A DNA stretch of 39,538 nt from Prochlorococcus sp. AG-418-C09 (GTDB lineage Bacteria > Cyanobacteriota > Cyanobacteriia > PCC-6307 > Cyanobiaceae). A model generated the notes under the pieces. The model saw nothing but the letters and a program-made list of their open reading frames with translations, was not told the DNA's origin and made no database searches. The stretch spans positions 1 to 39,538 of the forward strand of contig QCLS01000010.1 in assembly GCA_003214355.1 (NCBI GenBank). Reading direction: 5' to 3'. Positions 8,800 to 18,656 of this stretch are shown here, piece after piece; position 1 is the first letter of the stretch, and each line of letters opens with the position of its first letter. The position numbers and the translations under genes were made by a program.

Positions 8800-9106
8800 C
8801 TCTTGGGTGAATTTAACTAAATAAAAAATTAATTAAGGCAATTCAGCACATTTAGTAGCAAAAATTTGTCTTGTGAATAGATTTTTAATTGCCAAGTGTG
8901 CAAAAAATAAAGTGCTTGAGAAATGTTGAAAAATTTAATTAGTGTTATAAATTACCTAGAGCAAAAAGTTTAGGGCTTTCTCAGACTGGCAGATTCTTGA
9001 GGTATTTACTCAATGATCAGCTTCAGGTCTTTCCTGAGAACTTGATGCTTACAATGTGCAAAAACACTTTGTGGAATGTTCAACAATCCAATACTAAGAA
9101 AAAGTT
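8800..9106. other. Long intergenic region between the divergent sigma factor and priA genes
   Basis: No credible ORF. The sigma-proximal part (8800-8893) has an inverted repeat, GGCAATT 8837-8843 with AATTGCC 8887-8893. The priA-proximal part is less AT-rich than other spacers here and full of nested complementary segments, described separately as an RNA candidate. A 10-nt direct repeat, TGTGCAAAAA, occurs at 8897-8906 and 9055-9064. Promoters for both genes must lie here, and I cannot place them firmly. One possible +strand pair is TTGAAA at 8926-8931 with TATAAA at 8946-8951, but the 14-bp spacer is short. Confidence 0.7.
8924..9085 (+). ncRNA. Candidate structured RNA (6S-like rod) or structured priA leader
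   Basis: Segments pair in nested order to make one long interrupted rod. 8924-8930 pairs with 9079-9085 (7 bp), 8941-8946 with 9063-9068 (6 bp), and 8978-8984 (TTCTCAG) with 9034-9040 (CTGAGAA, 7 bp). A terminal hairpin of 8988-9001 with 9009-9022 has a 7-base loop, two mismatches and two wobbles. Alternative local hairpins also exist: 9023-9027 with 9033-9037, and 9051-9058 with 9065-9072. Length (~160 nt), rod shape and large internal loops recall 6S RNA, which is about 180-190 nt in cyanobacteria. I did not recognise the sequence itself. The strand could also be minus, since pairing is nearly symmetric. Confidence 0.35.
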
Positions 9107-11377
9107 TTGAAGCTCGCAACTAATAATCAATATAAAAATTATGAGAAATTTGGAGTTCTATTGGATTTGGGTAGATATAGCAATAGTTTTGACTATATAG
9201 ATGGAAGAAATCTAGGAGTAGATATTGGAGATATTGTATTAGTGAAATTAAAAGGAAGATTTTCTAGTGGCTTGGTAGTTACTAAAAGTACTCTTAAATT
9301 TAATTATGAAAGTAAGAAGAAACTTGATAATTTTGAGTATTTAAATATCGATAAAATCATACAAAAATCTATATTTGACAACGAGTTTGGAGAATGGATT
9401 GTAACCCTGGCGAGGTTCTATAGGGTGAGTGTTTTTAAAATGTTCAAAACCGCTTTGCCACCAGGATGGATTGGTGGTTACAAGAATAAAACAGAAATCA
9501 TTCGTGAACATAACTGGATCTTTTGCATGGAAGAAAATAAATATGTCAATAGAAAGATGACTGATAATCAACTCTTATTATTGAAGACAGTAAAAGATAA
9601 AGGAGGTTTATGGCAGGTTGACTTACTAAAAGAGGGGTTCACATACTATCAAATCGATTTACTTGTAAAAAATAAGTTCCTTTCAAAGATTAAGAAAAAG
9701 AAGGAACCTTCCCTAGTTCTCAATTCTTTTGAAACTATCTCTTCTCAAGAAGGAATACCAGAATTAACAGATGAACAGAAAAGAGCATATCGTGCAATAG
9801 AAATTATGAATCCTGGAGAAGTCTTCTTACTATGGGGCGAAACAGGTTCGGGTAAAACCGAAATTTATTTAAGAACTGCTGGAAATGAATTAATAAAAAA
9901 GAAGAGTTGTTTAATCTTGGCACCTGAAATTGGATTAATTCCACAACTGATTGATAGGTTTCGCGAAAGGTTTAAAGAAAATGTCTTTGAATATCACAGC
10001 AATTGCTCTTCAACTCACCGCAAATTGGTTTGGAAAAGAATAGCTGAAATAGATAAGCCAATTATTATTATCGGCACCAGATCAGCAATATTTCTACCAA
10101 TAAGAAATTTAGGATTGATAGTTTTAGATGAAGAGCATGATAATTCTTATAAACAAGAAACACCTATGCCTTGTTATGACGCTCGTGATGTTGCAATAGG
10201 TAGAGCATTGAGAGATAAAAGTAAATTAATTTTTGGTAGTGCTACACCTTCTATGAATCTTTGGAAGAAGATTTATTTTGAAAATAAATTCAAAATGATC
10301 AGAATGAGAAAAAGAATATCAGATGTAAAAATACCAGATATAGCAGTAGTTGATATGAGGAAGGAGTTTAAAAATGGCAATAAGAAAATTCTTAGTAATA
10401 GATTACTAAGTGCACTATCAGATTTAAGGAATAAAAAAGAACAGGCAATAATTTTAATCCCCAGAAGAGGATATAATGGGTTTTTGAGTTGTAGAAGTTG
10501 TGGGCATGTTGTTAATTGTCCAAATTGCGATTCTGCTTTATCAGTACATATTGGTTCAAAAGGTACAAGATGGCTCAGTTGTCATTGGTGCAATTTAAAG
10601 AAGCCATATTTAAATACATGTCCAGATTGTAAATCAAATGCATTTAAACCTTTTGGAATAGGTACGCAGAGAGTCGCTGAGTTTCTTAATGATGAATTAC
10701 CTCAATTGAGGATTTTAAGATTTGATAGAGATACTACCTCTGGAAAGGATGGCCACAGAAGAATTCTCTCGGAATTCTCAAAAGGAAGTGCTGATGTACT
10801 CGTTGGTACTCAAATGTTAGCCAAAGGCATTGACATACCAAATGTGACCCTTTCAGTCGTTTTAGCTGCAGACGGTCTGTTGCATCGTCCGGATTTATCT
10901 GCAGAAGAGAAAGCGTTGCAATTGTTTCTTCAATTAGCTGGAAGGTCTGGAAGAGCCAATAAAACAGGTTTGGTGATATTTCAGACTTATCAACCCAATC
11001 ACCCAATAATTGAATACTTTAAAAAGAGAGACTATGAAAGTTTCTTACTTGAAAATGCAAAGATCAGACAAGAATCTAGTCTTTTTCCTTTTTGTAGAGT
11101 TTGTCTGATAAAGATTTCAGGCGAAGATTATGATCTGACCGAAGAATCTGCTAATGAAATATCAATTTATCTGAAACCATATTGTGATAATCATAATTGG
11201 AAAATAGTTGGACCAGCTCCAAGTCTTATTTCTAGAATTGGAAAGAAATTTAGGTGGCAAATATTACTATATGGTCCAGAAAACTCTGACTTACCTGATT
11301 CAATCGGGATTAATCTCTGGAAGATTATTAAAAAAGAAGTACACTTAGTAATTGATACAAATCCAGTTGAGATTTAA
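9107..11377 (+). CDS. priA: Primosomal protein N', replication restart helicase PriA
   Basis: A 756-residue PriA. The N-terminal 3'-DNA-end-binding domain covers about residues 14-110. Walker A GETGSGKT is at 244-251 and the Walker B/DEEH box at 341-344. Eight zinc-ribbon cysteines are at 462, 465, 471, 474, 492, 495, 505 and 508. The helicase C-terminal motifs include GTQMLAKGIDIPNVTL and QLAGRSGRA. It reloads the replisome at collapsed forks. Translation begins at TTG 9107; no in-frame ATG lies nearby upstream of the first family-conserved residues. Its 3' end is 4 bp from the convergent DUF3153 gene. Confidence 0.95.
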   Translation: MKLATNNQYKNYEKFGVLLDLGRYSNSFDYIDGRNLGVDIGDIVLVKLKGRFSSGLVVTKSTLKFNYESKKKLDNFEYLNIDKIIQKSIFDNEFGEWIVTLARFYRVSVFKMFKTALPPGWIGGYKNKTEIIREHNWIFCMEENKYVNRKMTDNQLLLLKTVKDKGGLWQVDLLKEGFTYYQIDLLVKNKFLSKIKKKKEPSLVLNSFETISSQEGIPELTDEQKRAYRAIEIMNPGEVFLLWGETGSGKTEIYLRTAGNELIKKKSCLILAPEIGLIPQLIDRFRERFKENVFEYHSNCSSTHRKLVWKRIAEIDKPIIIIGTRSAIFLPIRNLGLIVLDEEHDNSYKQETPMPCYDARDVAIGRALRDKSKLIFGSATPSMNLWKKIYFENKFKMIRMRKRISDVKIPDIAVVDMRKEFKNGNKKILSNRLLSALSDLRNKKEQAIILIPRRGYNGFLSCRSCGHVVNCPNCDSALSVHIGSKGTRWLSCHWCNLKKPYLNTCPDCKSNAFKPFGIGTQRVAEFLNDELPQLRILRFDRDTTSGKDGHRRILSEFSKGSADVLVGTQMLAKGIDIPNVTLSVVLAADGLLHRPDLSAEEKALQLFLQLAGRSGRANKTGLVIFQTYQPNHPIIEYFKKRDYESFLLENAKIRQESSLFPFCRVCLIKISGEDYDLTEESANEISIYLKPYCDNHNWKIVGPAPSLISRIGKKFRWQILLYGPENSDLPDSIGINLWKIIKKEVHLVIDTNPVEI

Positions 11378-11381
11378 TTTA

Positions 11382-12494
11382 TCATGATGGCAATTCAGGT
11401 AGATTTGAACCTAGTTCATATCTATTTCTACGAATAATATAGGCTATGCATACAACAATCAAAGTCAAAAAAGTACTTATTAATATTTTATTCCAATACA
11501 AGAATTTAAATGATAAATGATTTATTTCGCCGGGGTTCAGTTTCCAGTTTATTTTATTTTCTGATAAGTTGATATTCTTATCATCATCATCATTTAAAAT
11601 CTCTACTTTTGAAGGGCTCAGAATATTTATTAAGATTTCTAGATTATCTATCCTCTCTAAATTAAGTAGATTGATATCAATATCAAAAGAATATCTTTTA
11701 GCTATAAAATAGTTTTTCTGATTGTATTTAAATTCTATATCTTTGAAATCAGTCTCAGTCGACTCAGATGCAGCCTCTAAGAATTTATTGAGAGCTGATT
11801 CAGCTTCTTTAATATTGATTTGCTTGTTTATCAATAAAATTTCTTTCTTATCTTCTGTGAAAGCATTATTATCATAAATTTTCTTAAGCTCATTTTCGAA
11901 ATTTATCTGCCAAGGTATTTTACTCTCAAATTTACTTTTAACTATATAGGTAATATTTATATCGCCAAGATCTCTTAGATCTAAATTACTCTCAATTTTT
12001 ACACAACTACTAAGAAGTAATGTGATTAGAAATAATAGAACTGCAACGATAAATGTAAAGCCTTTTTGAAATGATTGAGTTTCTCCAGTTGGGACATCTG
12101 ATATTTTAATAAACCTTTCTTTTGTGGTTGAAGTGATATTGTTATTTTTTGATTTGGAGATTATTGTTTTATCTTCAGATTTATTTTCAAGTGTTATGAC
12201 CCAGTTTTTCGGAGTTTTCAAAGCTGGAGAATTTAGAATTTCTAGCTGTGACTTAGCGTTTAATCTTATATGAGAATATTTTGATTTCATTAGCTGTTTA
12301 CAGAAAAAAATAGCTTCATCTTTATTATTGATGCCACTTAATGCTGTAATTAATATGTATCTTAAATTTATGCCTTCCTTTGTAGATATTGGTATGACAT
12401 CACTCAAAGGTTTTAGAGTCTCAATGCAATATTTATAATCTCCATTATTTAAAGCTATTTCAGCCTTTTGAATAATGCGATTATATTCATTCAT
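11382..12494 (-). CDS. TPR-like N-terminus joined to a DUF3153 membrane domain
   Basis: A 370-residue protein. Residues 1-90 are helical and TPR-like (paired helices such as IIQKAEIALNNGDYKYCIET). Residues 91-140 are a polar linker. Residues 146-161 are hydrophobic and end in LLLSSC (Cys164), which looks like a lipobox in the middle of the chain. The rest resembles DUF3153, a cyanobacterial/plastid extracytoplasmic domain with a C-terminal TM segment (about 335-356) and a basic tail. Function is unknown. The internal lipobox-like motif suggests that a TPR module was joined to a former lipoprotein. It lies 2 bp after argB on the same strand, so probably co-transcribed. Confidence 0.7.
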   Translation of the reverse strand: MNEYNRIIQKAEIALNNGDYKYCIETLKPLSDVIPISTKEGINLRYILITALSGINNKDEAIFFCKQLMKSKYSHIRLNAKSQLEILNSPALKTPKNWVITLENKSEDKTIISKSKNNNITSTTKERFIKISDVPTGETQSFQKGFTFIVAVLLFLITLLLSSCVKIESNLDLRDLGDINITYIVKSKFESKIPWQINFENELKKIYDNNAFTEDKKEILLINKQINIKEAESALNKFLEAASESTETDFKDIEFKYNQKNYFIAKRYSFDIDINLLNLERIDNLEILINILSPSKVEILNDDDDKNINLSENKINWKLNPGEINHLSFKFLYWNKILISTFLTLIVVCIAYIIRRNRYELGSNLPELPS

Positions 12495-12496
12495 CT

Positions 12497-13348
12497 CTAA
12501 GCATTTATCATCGTACCAATTCCCGACTTTGTAAAGATCTCTAGAAGCAATGCATGCTCTACTCTCCCATCAATAATATGAGCAGCTTTTACTCCTTGGG
12601 CTAAAGCTCTAATGCAACATTCTGTTTTTGGCTTCATACCATTTGATACTATATTTTGGTTTATCAATTCCCTGGCTTGTTTAAGATTTATTTGTTCTAA
12701 TAAGCTCTGATTATTTTCAGCTTCTTTGAGTATTCCAGGAGTATCTGTAAGTAAAATTAATTTCTCTGCATTAATTGCTGCAGCAATTTCCCCTGCAACA
12801 AAATCGGCGTTAATATTGTGTGAAATACCATCAATAGATGCTCCTATACTTGAAATAACAGGTATATAACCTTTTTCAATTATTGGACATAATACATCAG
12901 CATTTATTTTGGTTATGTCTCCTACAAAACCATGACTCCCATCTCCTAATTGCCTTGTCTGAATAAGATTGCCATCTAAGCCTGATATACCAATAGCAGA
13001 AGAACCAGTTTTATTTATGCCTCTAACAATTTGTTTATTTACCTTTCCCATAAGGACCATTTCAACTATTTCCATAGTTTGAAAATCAGTTACTCTAAGG
13101 CCGTTTTCAAATTTGGGAGATATATTTAACCTCTCTAACCAATTGTTAATTTCAGGTCCCCCTCCATGAATAATTATGGGCCTTACTCCCACACTAGATA
13201 AAAGGGCTATATCTACAAATAGTGCATTTTTTAACTGATCTTCTTCCATGATCGAGCCACCATACTTTATTACAATTTTTTTTCCTGAAAATTTCTGTAT
13301 GTATGGCAAGGCTTCGCTTAATATTGATACTCTTTGTGAATCATTCAT
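12497..13348 (-). CDS. argB: Acetylglutamate kinase
   Basis: A 283-residue amino-acid kinase that phosphorylates N-acetylglutamate, the second step of arginine synthesis. The phosphate-binding KYGGS is at residues 28-32, the substrate-binding loop [10 protein letters not shown] at 58-67, and the C-terminal region contains LLTDTPGIL. In cyanobacteria ArgB is activated by the PII protein GlnB. The C-terminal segment with [14 protein letters not shown], where arginine and PII act, is present. It follows the DUF2854 gene by 55 bp on the same strand and is followed at once by the TPR/DUF3153 gene. Confidence 0.97.
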   Translation of the reverse strand: MNDSQRVSILSEALPYIQKFSGKKIVIKYGGSIMEEDQLKNALFVDIALLSSVGVRPIIIHGGGPEINNWLERLNISPKFENGLRVTDFQTMEIVEMVLMGKVNKQIVRGINKTGSSAIGISGLDGNLIQTRQLGDGSHGFVGDITKINADVLCPIIEKGYIPVISSIGASIDGISHNINADFVAGEIAAAINAEKLILLTDTPGILKEAENNQSLLEQINLKQARELINQNIVSNGMKPKTECCIRALAQGVKAAHIIDGRVEHALLLEIFTKSGIGTMINA

Positions 13349-13403
13349 TTTTGAAAAGGGAGATTCTATATTAAATTTCTGAAATAGAATTTCTATTCAT
13401 ATT

Positions 13404-13934
13404 TTAGTAGAAAAGAAATAAATCGAACTCTTTCTTATTATCATCCATAACAAATTCTGATTCAAGGCCCTTAGCAAAAAATCTATTTAATCTCTCTTGC
13501 TTTTCTAGCCATTGTTCAAAAGGAACTGAATTTGTTATGAAGCGCATTCTGAGACCATTCTTTTCGCTTTTGTGGACTTCCTCCAGTTCAATTAGTTGTG
13601 GAGGATTGTCTTCATCCCATAGTTTAAGAGCCTCTAAAGATGATTCAAGATGAGCTTTTTGGCCATATCTCCATCTTGTTACGTCTGCTACAAGGTTGGT
13701 TATTTCTTTTGGTCTTTTAAATTCATCAAGTTTGAATTTGTCTCTATTTATTAACATAACTGGTCCGATTTCAGCTGTTTTTAATCCTAGCCCAATTAAC
13801 AGTATGGGGACGCCATAGAAGAAGGTAGGAACACTTAAGTTTACTGAATCAGTAAAATAAGCAGTCATTCCAACAAAAGCTAATACTCCTCCTGTTATTG
13901 TTATTAAGTTACCTGGAGATAAAAATTTCTTCAT
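13404..13934 (-). CDS. DUF2854 membrane protein (cyanobacteria/plastid family)
   Basis: A 176-residue protein with two N-terminal membrane segments (about residues 8-28 and 33-50) and a soluble C-terminal part. The pattern, including GVPILLIGLGLKTAEIGPV and WLEKQERLNRFFAKGLE, fits DUF2854, a family shared by cyanobacteria and plants. The molecular role is not established. The start codon is 24 bp from the divergent small ORF at 13959, leaving little room for two separate promoters. Confidence 0.75.
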   Translation of the reverse strand: MKKFLSPGNLITITGGVLAFVGMTAYFTDSVNLSVPTFFYGVPILLIGLGLKTAEIGPVMLINRDKFKLDEFKRPKEITNLVADVTRWRYGQKAHLESSLEALKLWDEDNPPQLIELEEVHKSEKNGLRMRFITNSVPFEQWLEKQERLNRFFAKGLESEFVMDDNKKEFDLFLFY

Positions 13935-13958
13935 AATTCATAGTTTATTCTTTGTAAG

Positions 13959-14144
13959 ATGATGCAAGATTCAGATGAGTTAGGTCAAGAAGATTTAATA
14001 TCTAAAATAGATAAAGATCGAGAATGGCTTTTGAAAAACATTGATCAGGGTAAATGGCCTCAGATTAGAAATGATCTTGCCAAGCTAGAAAGGGAATTAA
14101 GCAAATTAATTCTAAGAGTTAAAGATTACTATAGTGAGAAATAA
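13959..14144 (+). CDS. Small conserved-looking hypothetical protein (61 aa)
   Basis: Two ATGs in tandem (13959 and 13962) open a 61-residue ORF. It encodes a charged, all-helical, probably coiled-coil protein (RNDLAKLERELSKLILRVK) with no TM segment or cysteine. It fits tightly between divergent DUF2854 (24 bp) and convergent ssb (1 bp), which supports it as a real gene. I recognise no domain. A protein-partner or subunit role would be a guess. Confidence 0.6.
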   Translation: MMQDSDELGQEDLISKIDKDREWLLKNIDQGKWPQIRNDLAKLERELSKLILRVKDYYSEK

Positions 14145-14145
14145 T

Positions 14146-14601
14146 CTAGAAAGGGATCTCGTCGACTTCAGGTACTAATGGGGAACTATCCCAATTAGTG
14201 TTTTGGTCATTACTTTTAGCTACTTCTTTGGAAGCCTGCTCTTTTACTTGGTTATTTGAAGGAGAATAACTCTCCGAGGCATTTGAATTATGATCTATGG
14301 AGGTAATATGATGAATCTTGGAGGCTGTGAGCTCTGCTTGTTTTTCTTTTGTTCCATCTTTGCGAGTGACTGAATTCATTCTCAATCTTCCCTCTAGAAC
14401 AATTTTTTTGCCTTCAACAAGCTCATCTACCATTGCTTGAGCGACTGCACCCCATCCAAGTACCTTAAGCTCACTTTCAGGGTCATCATTTCTCAATCCC
14501 TTAAAAGTCACAATCATTTCCGCTATAGGTGTTTGGTTCTCTTTTGTATAGCGCATTTGAGGATTGCTTTTAACTACAGTTTGAATTAGGCAATGATTCA
14601 T
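14146..14601 (-). CDS. ssb: Single-stranded DNA-binding protein
   Basis: A 151-residue SSB. The OB-fold covers about residues 1-105 (MNHCLIQTVVKSNPQMRYT, LKVLGWGAVAQAM, IVLEGRLRMNS). A disordered Ser/Asn/Gln-rich linker follows, then the acidic tail EVDEIPF that docks repair and replication proteins such as PriA. The frame stays open upstream to 14640, but family members begin at the MNHC-like strand, so I use the ATG at 14601. That start also leaves a 31-bp gap to the divergent cobK. It ends 1 bp from the small ORF. Confidence 0.92.
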   Translation of the reverse strand: MNHCLIQTVVKSNPQMRYTKENQTPIAEMIVTFKGLRNDDPESELKVLGWGAVAQAMVDELVEGKKIVLEGRLRMNSVTRKDGTKEKQAELTASKIHHITSIDHNSNASESYSPSNNQVKEQASKEVAKSNDQNTNWDSSPLVPEVDEIPF

Positions 14602-14632
14602 TTTTTTTTCTCTTTTACATAAGAACATATTG

Positions 14633-15424
14633 ATGCACAATGCTCAGAAATGCCACGAAAATGTTTGGATCCTTTCAGGAACTGCTGACGGACCTATTCT
14701 GGTAGATAAGCTATTGCAATTCAATTATGCAGTATTTGTAAGTGTTATTAGTTATCGAGCTAGTCGATCTTATAAGAAAAATAGTAAGTTACACATCTTT
14801 ACAGGGATTCTTTCTAACGAAGAAGAAATCAAAATATTCATAGAAAATAATAAAATTGATACTATAGTTGATGCTACTCATCCCTTTGCAATGGATATTT
14901 CTGCAAAACTAATTAAGGTTTCTAATCAAAACCATTTACCTCTGATTAGATTTGAAAGGAATATTGATAAGGAAATTGATAAAAGATTTAAAGTAATATC
15001 TAATTTAAAAGGAATAAATGATGTCGATCTATTCAACAAGAACCTCTTATTAGCTATTGGTTCAAGATATTTAGATAATACAGCAAGATTTTATATGGAT
15101 TTAGGAGCAAATGTTTTCGCGAGGATTATTCCTACACCCGATAGTATCTCAAGAGCATTTGCATCATGTGTTAAGAATTCTAATCTAGCGATCCTAAATC
15201 CCAGCAAAAACAACCATGAAAATTTGGAGTTGCATATTTGTAAATATTGGTCTATTGACTATATTCTGTGTAGAGACTCAGGAGGATATCCTCAAGGGAT
15301 ATGGGAGCAAATTAGTTTAGTATCAAAAATACAATTGTTCTTAGCAAAAAGACCAGTGGTAAATGAGAATGTATACAGATGCTCAACTCATGAAGGCGTG
15401 CTTGAATTCTTGAAATCAACTTAA
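14633..15424 (+). CDS. cobK: Precorrin-6A/cobalt-precorrin-6A reductase (CobK/CbiJ)
   Basis: A 263-residue reductase of the corrin pathway, using NAD(P)H to reduce precorrin-6A during (pseudo)cobalamin synthesis. Family features are the N-terminal VWILSGTADGP nucleotide-binding loop, VDATHPFA, and a C-terminal RDSGG. The frame could start at TTG 14630, but the ATG at 14633 immediately follows and is preferred. It is 26 bp upstream of cutA on the same strand. It complements cobO at 31696-32406, showing that the organism makes rather than only imports the cofactor. Confidence 0.85.
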   Translation: MHNAQKCHENVWILSGTADGPILVDKLLQFNYAVFVSVISYRASRSYKKNSKLHIFTGILSNEEEIKIFIENNKIDTIVDATHPFAMDISAKLIKVSNQNHLPLIRFERNIDKEIDKRFKVISNLKGINDVDLFNKNLLLAIGSRYLDNTARFYMDLGANVFARIIPTPDSISRAFASCVKNSNLAILNPSKNNHENLELHICKYWSIDYILCRDSGGYPQGIWEQISLVSKIQLFLAKRPVVNENVYRCSTHEGVLEFLKST

Positions 15425-15450
15425 ACTTTTAAGTTAATTAATATGGATAA

Positions 15451-15765
15451 ATGAAAAAAGAAATATTAGTATTGATTGCCACTGAATCTAACAAAGAGAC
15501 AGCTGTTAGTATTGCAAAATTATTGATTAGAAAAAAACTTGCTGCTTGTATCTCATTTAAAGAGATACAGTCCCTTTATTCTTGGCAAGGACAATTAGAA
15601 TATTCTAAGGAAATTGAGATTATTATAAAAAGCAAGCCAAATAAACTAAATCCTTTGTTAGAAACTCTGAGAAAAGAACTCTCCTATGAAATACCTCAAT
15701 TAATTTATAAAGTTTTTGAATCTGAAGAAAATTATTATAAATGGATAACAAAATTAATTGGATAA
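15451..15765 (+). CDS. cutA: CutA1 divalent-cation tolerance family protein
   Basis: A 104-residue small trimeric-fold protein, typical CutA length. Motifs are LLIRKKLAACISF, SLYSWQGQLEYSKEIEIIIKS, and the strand ending in EIPQLIYKV. CutA1 binds Cu(II) and other metals in vitro, and its physiological function is unsettled. The usual pre-core cysteine is kept in LAACIS. Its 3' end overlaps the convergent PfkB kinase gene by 12 bp. Confidence 0.9.
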   Translation: MKKEILVLIATESNKETAVSIAKLLIRKKLAACISFKEIQSLYSWQGQLEYSKEIEIIIKSKPNKLNPLLETLRKELSYEIPQLIYKVFESEENYYKWITKLIG

Positions 15766-16770
15766 ATTCTTATTGATTAATTTAGTTAAGTTTTGATTAG
15801 TCCTAGAGCCAATTTGAGTAATTATATGACCTGCACAAATCGAACCTAATATCCCACATTTTTTTAGAGGATAATTATTAATTAAACCATTTATAAAGCC
15901 TCCTGCATATATATCACCAGCCCCTGTTGTATCTATGACTTCACCGAATGCATAAGGTTCTATCTCAATTTTCTTATCTTCAGAATATATAATTGAGCCT
16001 TTATTACCAAGAGTAATAATAATTAAAGGACATATGGAACTAAGTTTGTTTTTACATTTATGGATATTTTGTTCTTTTAGAAGGGATTTCAACTCCCCTT
16101 CATTACAAAATAAAATATCAACATATTCTTTTATTAAATTTAAAAAACTTTCTCTATGCCTCTCTACACAAAATGAATCTGATAGGGACAGTATTATTTT
16201 TGTTTCTGATTCTTTGGCTATTTTGGCGGCCTGAATGAATGCTTCTTTTGCTAATTTACTATCCCAAAGGTAACCCTCAAGATATAGGTATTTGCTTTTT
16301 CTGATGGAACTTTCGTTAATATCTTCTTTATCAAATTCAATAGATGCGCCTAAATAAGTACACATTGTCCTTTGAGCATCAGGAGTTATAAATATAATTG
16401 AATGTGCACTTGATTCCTCACTGTTAATAGGATTCATATTAAATATTGTTCCGCTTTCTTTTATGTCATTTGAAAAAATATTTCCAAAGTAATCATCTTT
16501 TATTCTACCCATAAATTGAACTTTATTTCCTAAGTTTGCAAGAGAAACAACAGTGTTCGCTGATGAGCCGCCTGAGATCTTTTTGATTACTTCACAATTT
16601 TGCAAGAGGAGATCTGATTGAGAAATTCCTATTAAACTCATAGATCCTTTTTGAAGATTATTAGTCTCTAAAAAAACATCTTCTACATTAACTATTAGAT
16701 CTACGATTGCATTGCCAATACCTACAAGATCGATTTCTTTATCTAATTCAATATGTCTAAAATTATCCAT
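15754..16770 (-). CDS. PfkB-family carbohydrate/nucleoside kinase (adenosine-kinase-like)
   Basis: A 338-residue ribokinase-fold kinase. The N-terminal GIGNAIVDLIVNV is at about residues 17-29. The substrate motif GGSSANTVVSLANLG is at about 67-81. The PfkB signature DTTGAGDIYAGGF (anion hole and catalytic Asp) is near 280. The GSSANT form and overall layout are closest to bacterial adenosine/sugar kinases, but the substrate cannot be read from sequence. It lies 22 bp after purA on the same strand, which makes a purine-salvage role plausible. Confidence 0.85.
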   Translation of the reverse strand: MDNFRHIELDKEIDLVGIGNAIVDLIVNVEDVFLETNNLQKGSMSLIGISQSDLLLQNCEVIKKISGGSSANTVVSLANLGNKVQFMGRIKDDYFGNIFSNDIKESGTIFNMNPINSEESSAHSIIFITPDAQRTMCTYLGASIEFDKEDINESSIRKSKYLYLEGYLWDSKLAKEAFIQAAKIAKESETKIILSLSDSFCVERHRESFLNLIKEYVDILFCNEGELKSLLKEQNIHKCKNKLSSICPLIIITLGNKGSIIYSEDKKIEIEPYAFGEVIDTTGAGDIYAGGFINGLINNYPLKKCGILGSICAGHIITQIGSRTNQNLTKLINKNLSN

Positions 16771-16792
16771 TTAATAAATTAAGGAGTTACAT

Positions 16793-18106
<1,314 letters not shown>

Positions 18107-18185
18107 CTAAAAAAACAATTTTTTATCATGAATATTCAATATATGCAAAAAATATGCTTACATCGAAAAAAGTAAATGATTTGTA

Positions 18186-18623
18186 TTAACTTTCTCTTAA
18201 TACCATCTTTTCTGCCAGAGCTAATTCTTTGTTAAGTCTTTCTTTAAGCTTGTCTGGCAAAGGTCTGCTTGCAAAGTTTTTGTAGTGGCCAGCCATAGCA
18301 TTTAATGCAGTTTGCATTGTTGTAAATGATTGAGTTTTATTTACCATCCCTCTATTTCTGTATCTTGAGATGTAATCAGTTATCAACGCCAAAGCCTCAT
18401 CTCTGACCTCGCCACTATTTAGTGCATCTTTAGAGGTTCCTACTGCATCCTTTAATGTCTGAACTACTGCAATTGTGTCTTTTGTGTAATCACCTGTCAT
18501 TGAAGTCTTTGCAGCATAACTAGGAATAGCAGATAAATTTATACATAGAATAAAAGCTAATATAATTGTTAATGTTTTAAAAATTTTTTTTAAAATCAAT
18601 TGATTGATTTCTTTTAACGACAT
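18186..18623 (-). CDS. psb27: Photosystem II assembly protein Psb27, apparently non-lipidated
   Basis: A 145-residue Psb27, a lumenal four-helix protein that binds CP43 in PSII assembly intermediates and keeps the Mn cluster site free during repair. Family sequence is clear from GDYTKDTIAVVQTLKDAV through YISRYRNR to the C-terminal helices. The N-terminus is a signal peptide (basic residues, hydrophobic residues 18-34). It ends in PSYA before AK, a signal peptidase I site, instead of the lipobox known from freshwater cyanobacterial Psb27. The only Cys (27) follows Leu and does not make a lipobox. GGAG at 18631-18634 (minus strand) supports the start. Confidence 0.9.
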   Translation of the reverse strand: MSLKEINQLILKKIFKTLTIILAFILCINLSAIPSYAAKTSMTGDYTKDTIAVVQTLKDAVGTSKDALNSGEVRDEALALITDYISRYRNRGMVNKTQSFTTMQTALNAMAGHYKNFASRPLPDKLKERLNKELALAEKMVLRES

Positions 18624-18630
18624 GATTTCA

Positions 18631-18634
18631 CTCC
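18631..18634 (-). promoter_or_regulatory. Ribosome binding site of psb27
   Basis: GGAG on the minus strand, 7 bases before the psb27 ATG. It lies in the 33-bp gap after proS. Confidence 0.5.
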
Positions 18635-18656
18635 AAAAGAAGTTTAATAGCTTTTT

